From NCBI GenBank assembly GCA_002401185.1, contig NVSH01000025.1, positions 5,671 to 10,838 on the forward strand: DNA of 5,168 bases, in the 5' to 3' direction. The DNA comes from Gammaproteobacteria bacterium (GTDB lineage Bacteria > Pseudomonadota > Gammaproteobacteria > SZUA-229). Numbering within the stretch: the stretch's first letter is position 1; every line of letters starts with the position of its first letter. Both the position numbers and the translations under genes were made by a program. Shown here piece after piece: positions 1-5,168 of this stretch. Below the pieces are notes generated by a model that was not told the origin of the DNA, did no database searches, and saw only the letters and a program-made list of their open reading frames with translations.

Positions 1-458
1 TTGGTTTTGCTTCGATAATCGACCCACAAAATGGGGTGCAAGTACCGGTTATTAGTCAGGCATTTTTAATAATGATCACACTAATTTTCCTGGCACTTAA
101 TGGTCATTTAATAATGATAGAAATGTTGGCAAAAAGTTTTCACAACCTTCCTGTTGGCATGTTGGTGCCATCTCGTGATGGGCTGTGGCAATTAGTTAAC
201 TGGGGTAGTGATATGTTTACTGGAGGCATGTTAATTGCTTTACCTGCAGTCGCTGCATTATTGTTGGTTAATCTTGCTTTTGGTGTAACGACAAGGGCTG
301 CGCCGCAATTAAATATTTTCGCCGTTGGTTTTCCGGTGATGATAATGGTTGGCCTGTCTTTTATGATTTTGACCTTGCCAACGTTAACCTCGCATTTCAG
401 CCGTTTGATGATGGAATCATTTGAACTCATCGAAATATTTTTAGCATCAGCTCACTAA
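1..458 (+). CDS. fliR: Flagellar type III export gate protein FliR, 3' partial
   Basis: FliR is an inner-membrane protein that, with FliP and FliQ, forms the entry channel of the flagellar type III secretion apparatus. The reading frame is open from the left edge (first full codon at base 3), so the visible 151 residues are the C-terminal part; the family is usually about 260 residues long. The GTG at base 36 is not the start, because homology continues upstream of it with the typical FliR stretch GFASIIDPQNGVQVPV. Next come FLALNGHLIMIEML, a loop with PSRDGLWQLVNWGSDMF, a hydrophobic segment (ALPAVAALLLVNLAFG), the conserved TRAAPQLNIFAVGFP block and a last hydrophobic segment. The gene ends with TAA nine bases before flhB, in the expected fliR-flhB order. 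Family assignment is by recognised conserved blocks; the N-terminal half and the promoter are not visible. Confidence 0.95.
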   Translation, partial: GFASIIDPQNGVQVPVISQAFLIMITLIFLALNGHLIMIEMLAKSFHNLPVGMLVPSRDGLWQLVNWGSDMFTGGMLIALPAVAALLLVNLAFGVTTRAAPQLNIFAVGFPVMIMVGLSFMILTLPTLTSHFSRLMMESFELIEIFLASAH

Positions 459-467
459 GACAACGAA

Positions 468-1622
468 ATGGCAGAGCAAACAGGACAAGAACGTACCGAA
501 CAAGCGACGCCAAAAAAGTTACGTGAATCACGTGAAAAAGGTCAGGTTCCGCGCTCGAAAGAACTTAACAGTATGGCTTTGTTAATGGCCGCGGGCGGTG
601 GCTTTTTATTGTTTGGTGAAAGTATGCTTGTTGGTATACGTGATCTATTAAAAAATGGATTAATAATAAAAAATGCTCATCAGCTAGATGCAAACGAAAT
701 TATGGAACACTTTGCAGATGCCGCTCTAAATAGTTTGTTTATCGTCACTCCACTATTTATTTTACTCACCGTTGTTGTTTTGTTAACACCGATTGGTTTA
801 GGTGGTTGGTCATTTAGTCTTAAATCGATAAGTTTTAAATTAGAAAAATTAGATCCTATTAAAGGTATTGGCAGGATATTCGCATTAAAGGGATTGATGG
901 AGTTAGTAAAAGTGCTAGCAAAATTTATCCTGGTAGCCAGCATGTCAGCATTAATTATATGGTCAGTCATCGATGAATTGATTGGTTTGGGTAATGAACC
1001 GATAGAGTCTGCACTAACACATGTGGCCCGTTTATGTGGGTGGGCTTTTCTGGCATGCAGTAGTGTGATGATCATTATAGCTGCCATCGATGCACCTTTT
1101 CAGTTATGGCAGCACAGTAAAGAACTGAAAATGACCAAACAAGAAGTGAAAGATGAAAATAAAGAAACGGATGGTCGGCCAGAAGTAAAAGGTCGTATAC
1201 GCGCCATGCAGTTAGAAATATCCAAACGTCGCATGATGGAAGCTGTACCTACGGCAGACGTAATTATAACTAACCCGACACATTATGCAGTGGCATTGAG
1301 TTACGACCAGTTTGGTAATAAAGCGCCCGTTGTCGTTGCAAAAGGTGCAGATAATATTGCCATGCAAATTCGTATCATCGCTGGTAAAAATAAAGTAACT
1401 ATCGTTTCATCAGCTCCATTAGCACGAGCGTTATTTGCTAGTACAGAGATAGATCAGGAAATTCCAGCAGGTCTTTATGTGGCAGTAGCAACCATACTCT
1501 CTTATGTTTATCAATTAAGAGTAGTTTCAACCAAGGGTGGCCAATTGCCGGAAACACCGAATGATTTACCCATACCTGAAGAATTACAGGATCTGCTTAA
1601 ACCTGAAATAAACGATGAATAA
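468..1622 (+). CDS. flhB: Flagellar export switch protein FlhB (self-cleaving)
   Basis: FlhB is the membrane protein that switches the flagellar type III exporter from rod/hook-type to filament-type substrates. At 384 residues it has the normal family length. The N-terminus (MAEQTGQERTEQATPKKLRE) is the usual charged cytoplasmic start and fixes the ATG at 468. Four hydrophobic segments lie at about 36-57, 88-110, 145-168 and 186-207. They are followed by the linker (KMTKQEVKDE at 221-230, GRPEVKGRIR at 236-245) and the cytoplasmic domain. The autocleavage motif NPTH is at residues 269-272 (bases 1272-1283); in the family the chain breaks between Asn and Pro. The Shine-Dalgarno sequence is poor: only a TAAGA-like stretch lies across the fliR stop. 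With a gap of nine bases, translation is probably coupled to fliR. Nothing is missing or truncated. Confidence 0.98.
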   Translation: MAEQTGQERTEQATPKKLRESREKGQVPRSKELNSMALLMAAGGGFLLFGESMLVGIRDLLKNGLIIKNAHQLDANEIMEHFADAALNSLFIVTPLFILLTVVVLLTPIGLGGWSFSLKSISFKLEKLDPIKGIGRIFALKGLMELVKVLAKFILVASMSALIIWSVIDELIGLGNEPIESALTHVARLCGWAFLACSSVMIIIAAIDAPFQLWQHSKELKMTKQEVKDENKETDGRPEVKGRIRAMQLEISKRRMMEAVPTADVIITNPTHYAVALSYDQFGNKAPVVVAKGADNIAMQIRIIAGKNKVTIVSSAPLARALFASTEIDQEIPAGLYVAVATILSYVYQLRVVSTKGGQLPETPNDLPIPEELQDLLKPEINDE

Positions 1623-1659
1623 ATAGTTAATGTCATTGCAACAAATCGATGTAAAAGAT

Positions 1660-1664
1660 GAGGA
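1660..1664 (+). promoter_or_regulatory. Ribosome binding site of flhA
   Basis: GAGGA lies six bases before the ATG at 1671, an ideal Shine-Dalgarno position. It supports 1671 over the in-frame ATG at 1689 (Met7). The rest of the 48-base flhB-flhA gap shows no hairpin with a T-run and no clear promoter, so the two genes are probably on one transcript. Confidence 0.75.
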
Positions 1665-1670
1665 ATAAAA

Positions 1671-3767
1671 ATGAGTTATAGCGCTGTAATGAGGAACAAT
1701 ACACTATCTCTAAAAGGTTTAGGCATACCTGTATTACTGGTTGCGATGTTAGCGATGATGGTATTGCCATTACCTTCCATTATGTTGGATTTGTTTTTCA
1801 CATTCAACATTGCCTTATCTTTAGTGGTTTTACTGGTCGTTATTTATACCATACGGCCGCTCGACTTTAGTGTATTCCCGACGGTATTACTCGCTGCTAC
1901 ATTGTTACGTTTGTCGCTCAATGTCGCTTCTACACGCGTGGTATTACTTGACGGACATACAGGTACAGGTGCAGCTGGTAATGTTATTCAATCATTTGGC
2001 GAATTTGTTGTAGGTGGTAGTTATACAGTCGGTATCGTCGTGTTTGCCGTTCTTACAATTATCAACTTTGTAGTCGTAACAAAAGGTGCTGGACGAATTT
2101 CTGAAGTCAATGCGCGATTTACGCTTGATGCTATGCCAGGCAAACAGATGGCAGTGGATGCGGACTTAAATTCAGGTTTGATTACTCAGGATGAAGCACG
2201 TGAGAGGCGGCAAGAAATTTCCGGTGAAGCGGATTTTTATGGCTCGATGGACGGTGCCAGTAAATTTATACGTGGTGATGCAATCGCGGGAATTCTAATC
2301 TTGTTTATCAACCTTATTTTTGGTCTTGGTATCGGTATGATTCAACATGACCTTGAGTTTTCACAGGCTGCAGAATATTACACTTTATTAACCATCGGCG
2401 ATGGTCTGGTCGCACAGATACCGTCACTAATATTATCGACTGCGGCTGCCATTGCCGTTACACGTGCTTCTGCTGCTAAAGATATGGGCGAGCAAGTTAT
2501 CGGGCAGCTATTTAATAAACCAAAGCCTATTGCCATAACCGCCAGTATTATTTTTGGTCTGGGTTTAATTCCAGGTATGCCACATTTTGTTTTTCTTACA
2601 CTGGGTCTTATCTCTGGCGGTATTGCTTATATTGTAAAACAACAGAACGAAGCTGCCATTCAAGTTGAAAAAGACGAAGTTGTAACACCTGATGAAGAAC
2701 CACAATTTAAAGACCTTAGTTGGGACGACGTTCCAACGATTGACGTTATCGGTCTGGAAGTCGGTTATCGATTAATACCGATGGTTGATAAAACTCAGGG
2801 TGGACAGATGATGTCACGTATCAAAGGTGTACGAAAAAAATTATCACAGGAACTGGGTTTTCTTATACAGGCAGTACATATTCGAGACAATCTGGAGTTA
2901 TCACCCAATGGTTACAGAATTATATTGATGGGTGTACCTGTCGGTGAAGGAGAGGTTTACTCTGAAAAAGAACTAGCGATTAATCCTGGTCAGGTATTTG
3001 GTGAGATCAAGGGAATTAAAACCAAAGATCCTACATTTGGTCTGGAAGCTGTATGGATAGAACTTAATATGCGTGATGAAGCACAGACTTTGGGTTACAC
3101 CGTGGTAGATAGTAGTACGGTCGTGGCTACACACATGAGCCATTTATTACACAACCATGCGCACGAATTACTTGGTCATGAAGAAGTTCAACACCTATTA
3201 GATATGTTGGCAAAACAATCACCATCCCTGGTTGAAGATTTGGTGCCTAAATTATTACCATTGGGTGGCGTAGTAAAAGTATTACAAAATATTCTGGCAG
3301 AAGGTGTTCCTATTCGTGATATGCGAACAATCGCCGAAACATTGGCGGAAGTTGCCGTAGATAGCCAAAACTCTGACGTATTAACAGCGGCGGTACGTAC
3401 TGCATTATCCAGACAAATATATCAACATATCAATGGCTTAGAAGAAGAGATGCCTGTTATCACATTAAATCCTGAGTTGGAACAGATATTGCAACAATCA
3501 ATACAAAGTACACCAGATAAGGGTCTGGGCATAGAACCGGGAATGGCCGAACAAATGATAAAAGAACTAAACGAATGTGTGCAGAAACAGGAGATGGATA
3601 ACAAAGTAGCCGTGTTACTGGTATCGCCTGTTATACGATCGACATTAGCAAGAATGTTAAGAAGCCTTGCACCAAATTTACATGTTCTTTCATATAACGA
3701 AGTTCCTGACAGTAAAAATATAAAAGTCGTGGCTGCTATTGGTGGCAAAAGTGCCAATGCGATTTAA
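1671..3767 (+). CDS. flhA: Flagellar type III export gate protein FlhA
   Basis: FlhA is the largest export-gate subunit. Its membrane half couples proton flow to export, and its cytoplasmic half docks chaperone-substrate complexes. At 698 residues it is close to the Salmonella protein (about 692). Residues 17-325 carry the hydrophobic membrane segments. The FHIPEP-family signature runs from R142 to D165 (RISEVNARFTLDAMPGKQMA, then VDAD). The charged residues described as critical in Salmonella FlhA (R94, R147, R154, D158, K203, D208, D249) all have counterparts here at a constant offset of five: R89, R142, R149, D153, K198, D203 and D244. A charged linker (about 326-350) leads to the cytoplasmic domain (about 351-698), which has no gaps. 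The start is supported by a good ribosome binding site. Relatives in virulence secretion (SctV) are ruled out by the flagellar neighbours. Confidence 0.98.
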   Translation: MSYSAVMRNNTLSLKGLGIPVLLVAMLAMMVLPLPSIMLDLFFTFNIALSLVVLLVVIYTIRPLDFSVFPTVLLAATLLRLSLNVASTRVVLLDGHTGTGAAGNVIQSFGEFVVGGSYTVGIVVFAVLTIINFVVVTKGAGRISEVNARFTLDAMPGKQMAVDADLNSGLITQDEARERRQEISGEADFYGSMDGASKFIRGDAIAGILILFINLIFGLGIGMIQHDLEFSQAAEYYTLLTIGDGLVAQIPSLILSTAAAIAVTRASAAKDMGEQVIGQLFNKPKPIAITASIIFGLGLIPGMPHFVFLTLGLISGGIAYIVKQQNEAAIQVEKDEVVTPDEEPQFKDLSWDDVPTIDVIGLEVGYRLIPMVDKTQGGQMMSRIKGVRKKLSQELGFLIQAVHIRDNLELSPNGYRIILMGVPVGEGEVYSEKELAINPGQVFGEIKGIKTKDPTFGLEAVWIELNMRDEAQTLGYTVVDSSTVVATHMSHLLHNHAHELLGHEEVQHLLDMLAKQSPSLVEDLVPKLLPLGGVVKVLQNILAEGVPIRDMRTIAETLAEVAVDSQNSDVLTAAVRTALSRQIYQHINGLEEEMPVITLNPELEQILQQSIQSTPDKGLGIEPGMAEQMIKELNECVQKQEMDNKVAVLLVSPVIRSTLARMLRSLAPNLHVLSYNEVPDSKNIKVVAAIGGKSANAI

Positions 3768-3835
3768 TCAATTTAAAAGATAATGATAAAGATATTTGAA
3801 GTTAATAGAAGCATTGAAACAGGTAGGGACTAGAC
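3768..3835 (+). other. flhA-flhF intergenic gap, no clear signal apart from a ribosome site
   Basis: This 68-base AT-rich gap is the longest non-coding stretch in the window. I see no inverted repeat followed by T residues, so no intrinsic terminator. I also see no match to the -24/-12 pattern of sigma-54 or to the flagellar sigma-28 consensus. A weak sigma-70-type promoter cannot be excluded in such AT-rich DNA. The only signal I can support is the flhF ribosome binding site at its 3' end. Confidence 0.6.
3825..3829 (+). promoter_or_regulatory. Ribosome binding site of flhF
   Basis: AGGGA sits six bases before the ATG at 3836. This favours that start over the in-frame ATG two codons later at 3842. 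It also agrees with the usual FlhF N-terminus, which begins Met-Lys-x-Lys-Arg-Phe/Tyr-Phe. Confidence 0.7.
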
Positions 3836-5080
3836 ATGAAAATGAAAAGGTATTTTGCAGTCGATTCACGGCATGCACTTCGAGAACTACGTGATGACCA
3901 GGGGCCTGATGCAGTGATATTGTCCAACCGGCGTGTTAATGGTGGTGTTGAGATAATCGCAGCGATGGATTACGAAGACGCAATGGTTGATACATCACTA
4001 GGTAATTCGAAAACATTATCTGATAAAGCATCATTTTCGCTATTTAATGATGACATAAATCATTTGAATAATTCAAAAAATCAACCATCAGTTATAGGTG
4101 ATAATTTACAACGTTCCACTGATGAAGGATCCAGTGAATTAAAGAAAATAAAAGATGAATTAAAAGGTTTAAGAACGATAATGGAAGCACCTCTGATGCA
4201 GATTGCATGGGGTGAAACTGACCGAGTCCAACCGTTATTCGCAAGTTTACTTAAGCAGTTAATGACTTTAGGTCTCAGCGCTACATTAAGTAAAAAACTG
4301 ACTAAGCGTGTAGCCAGTCAAGGCCTTAATAAACATGCGTGGTTAGAAGCGTTAAAACTACTGGCGAATCAAATCCCTGTTAATGACGAAGATATCCTGG
4401 AAAATGGTGGTGTCGTTTCTTTAATTGGTCCTACTGGTGTCGGTAAAACAACAACTATAGCAAAACTTGCTGCTCGCTTTGCATTAAAACATGGTCGACG
4501 TGGAATCACCCTCATTACAACAGATAATTACAGAATAGGTGCACATGAACAATTACGTACCTATGGAAGAATCTTGGGTGTGCCGGTACATGTTGCTACA
4601 GATTCTAGTGAATTAACAGCACTACTTAGAGAGAGTAAAGCAAATTCAACTAGTAAAAAACTAACACTGATTGATACAGCGGGAATCTGTCAGAAAGATA
4701 GTCGCCTTACTGAACAACTGGCAACATTTAATGTAACAGATATGAATATTAAGAATTATTTAGTGTTGTCAGCGACGGGTCAGTTAAATTTACAGGATGA
4801 TGTGATCTGTGCATTTAGTAAAGTTAATTTGGCAGGTTGTGTTATAACAAAAATTGATGAGGCATCGAGCCTTGGTGAAATCATGTCTGTTCTTATACAA
4901 CATGAATTGCCCATACATTTTGTATGTAATGGTCAAAAAGTACCTGATGATATTTATCAAGCACGAGGTAAATTATTAGTAAAAGAGGCTGTTAATTTGA
5001 TGCGTCATTCTAAAAAATCACTTTCAACAGAAGAATTAGCTTATTCGTTTGGCGGGATGGTTAACAATGCAATTATCTAA
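3836..5080 (+). CDS. flhF: Flagellar placement SRP-type GTPase FlhF
   Basis: FlhF is a GTPase of the signal recognition particle family (with Ffh and FtsY) that marks the cell pole for flagellum assembly and acts with FlhG. The protein has 414 residues. The N-terminal domain opens MKMKRYFAVDSRHALRELRD and continues with GPDAVILSNRRV. A polar Asn/Ser/Asp-rich linker (about 53-100) follows, then a probable short coiled coil (ELKKIKDELKGLRTIMEA, 101-118) and a helical N-type domain (about 125-185). The G domain shows the P-loop GPTGVGKTTT (198-207), DNYRIGAHEQL (230-240), DTAG (280-283), TKID (338-341, the guanine-specificity motif) and a closing CNGQ (364-367). All nucleotide-binding motifs are present, so the enzyme should be active. 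Mild variants are DTAGICQKD, where I expect DTAGMGQRD, and Cys364, where Ser is common. The final codons appear to overlap the flhG start. Confidence 0.97.
   Translation: MKMKRYFAVDSRHALRELRDDQGPDAVILSNRRVNGGVEIIAAMDYEDAMVDTSLGNSKTLSDKASFSLFNDDINHLNNSKNQPSVIGDNLQRSTDEGSSELKKIKDELKGLRTIMEAPLMQIAWGETDRVQPLFASLLKQLMTLGLSATLSKKLTKRVASQGLNKHAWLEALKLLANQIPVNDEDILENGGVVSLIGPTGVGKTTTIAKLAARFALKHGRRGITLITTDNYRIGAHEQLRTYGRILGVPVHVATDSSELTALLRESKANSTSKKLTLIDTAGICQKDSRLTEQLATFNVTDMNIKNYLVLSATGQLNLQDDVICAFSKVNLAGCVITKIDEASSLGEIMSVLIQHELPIHFVCNGQKVPDDIYQARGKLLVKEAVNLMRHSKKSLSTEELAYSFGGMVNNAII
5055..5060 (+). promoter_or_regulatory. Probable ribosome binding site of flhG inside flhF
   Basis: The purine-rich GGATGG within the last codons of flhF lies six bases before the ATG at 5067. 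The later in-frame ATGs at 5088 and 5121 have no comparable sequence at proper spacing, so this site favours 5067. The match to the consensus is only moderate. Confidence 0.45.
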
Positions 5081-5168
5081 TGCAGTTATGGATACAAATA
5101 AAGGCTTTACGAAAATTAATATGTTAGATCAGGCGGATGGTATGCGTCGTATCATTAATCCAAGGCCA
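5067..5168 (+). CDS. flhG: Flagellar number regulator FlhG (FleN), 5' partial
   Basis: FlhG/FleN is a MinD-type ATPase that limits flagellar number and stimulates the GTPase activity of FlhF. Only 34 codons are visible before the window ends, and the frame stays open. The key evidence is MLDQADGMRRIINPRP (codons from base 5121), which matches the N-terminal DQAxGLR-type helix of the family, the element known to activate FlhF; the Arg-Pro then normally leads to the deviant Walker A ATPase motif, here beyond the edge. The ATG at 5067 gives a 14-base overlap with flhF and an 18-residue leader before the Met of MLDQA. Alternatives are 5088 and 5121; the latter would give a short N-terminus, but its upstream region is weak. 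The position directly after flhF is standard. Gene identity is secure, while the exact start is not. Confidence 0.85.
   Translation, partial: MQLSNAVMDTNKGFTKINMLDQADGMRRIINPRP

Noticed and set aside
91..105. TGGCAC resembling the -24 element of a sigma-54 promoter, inside fliR
   Set aside because: The expected -12 element (TTGC) is absent at the required spacing; the sequence there is GGTC. It encodes conserved FliR residues.
155..170. Short inverted repeat TGGCA-6-TGCCA
   Set aside because: It has only a five-base stem, lies within fliR coding sequence and has no T-run after it; probably chance.
140..430. Minus-strand open frame opposite fliR
   Set aside because: It lies fully inside a conserved gene, has no recognisable domain and looks like a shadow frame.
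680..1087. Minus-strand open frame opposite flhB
   Set aside because: It is antisense to the conserved membrane region of flhB, with no family resemblance or supported start.
3422..3757. Minus-strand open frame opposite the 3' end of flhA
   Set aside because: It lies antisense to well conserved FlhA cytoplasmic domain codons; no independent evidence for a gene.
5080..5082. ATG overlapping the flhF stop codon (TAATG) as the flhG start
   Set aside because: It is in a different frame from the DQADGMRR-encoding frame, so it cannot start flhG.
1..5168. A novel defence, mobile or otherwise undescribed system
   Set aside because: Every stretch longer than 68 bases is accounted for by five recognised flagellar genes in standard order, with no repeats, foreign-looking inserts or orphan genes.

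Overview
The window is a compact, single-strand (+) stretch of the flagellar biosynthesis region of a bacterium, almost certainly a gammaproteobacterium with polar flagella. That placement rests on the gene order fliR-flhB-flhA-flhF-flhG, which is typical of polar flagellates such as Pseudomonas, Vibrio and Shewanella, and on the proteobacterial character of all five proteins. The DNA is AT-rich by eye, with A/T-ending codons common in every gene, so this is a low-GC member. The sequence alone does not support a genus.

Layout: bases 1-458 hold the 3' part of fliR, whose start lies outside the window. Then come flhB (468-1622), flhA (1671-3767), flhF (3836-5080) and the first part of flhG (from about 5067 to the window edge). 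Gaps are 9, 48 and 68 bases, followed by a probable 14-base overlap between flhF and flhG. No gap contains a convincing terminator, and the genes look co-transcribed. No non-coding stretch exceeds 68 bases, and I see no RNA gene, mobile element, CRISPR array or long repeat.

The genes form two functional blocks. FliR, FlhB and FlhA are integral membrane parts of the flagellar type III export gate at the base of the basal body. FliR belongs to the export channel, FlhB is the self-cleaving substrate-specificity switch, and FlhA couples the proton motive force to export and docks chaperone-substrate complexes. FlhF (an SRP-type GTPase) and FlhG/FleN (a MinD-type ATPase) set where the flagellum is built and how many are made. 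The conserved residues I checked are present: the NPTH cleavage site of FlhB, the charged cluster and FHIPEP signature of FlhA, the GTPase motifs of FlhF, and the DQAxGxR-type helix of FlhG.

I found no sign of an undescribed system. The second-look points are small: the flhF-flhG overlap and the choice of flhG start, mild motif variants in FlhF and FlhA, a low-complexity linker in FlhF, and the short flhA-flhF gap.
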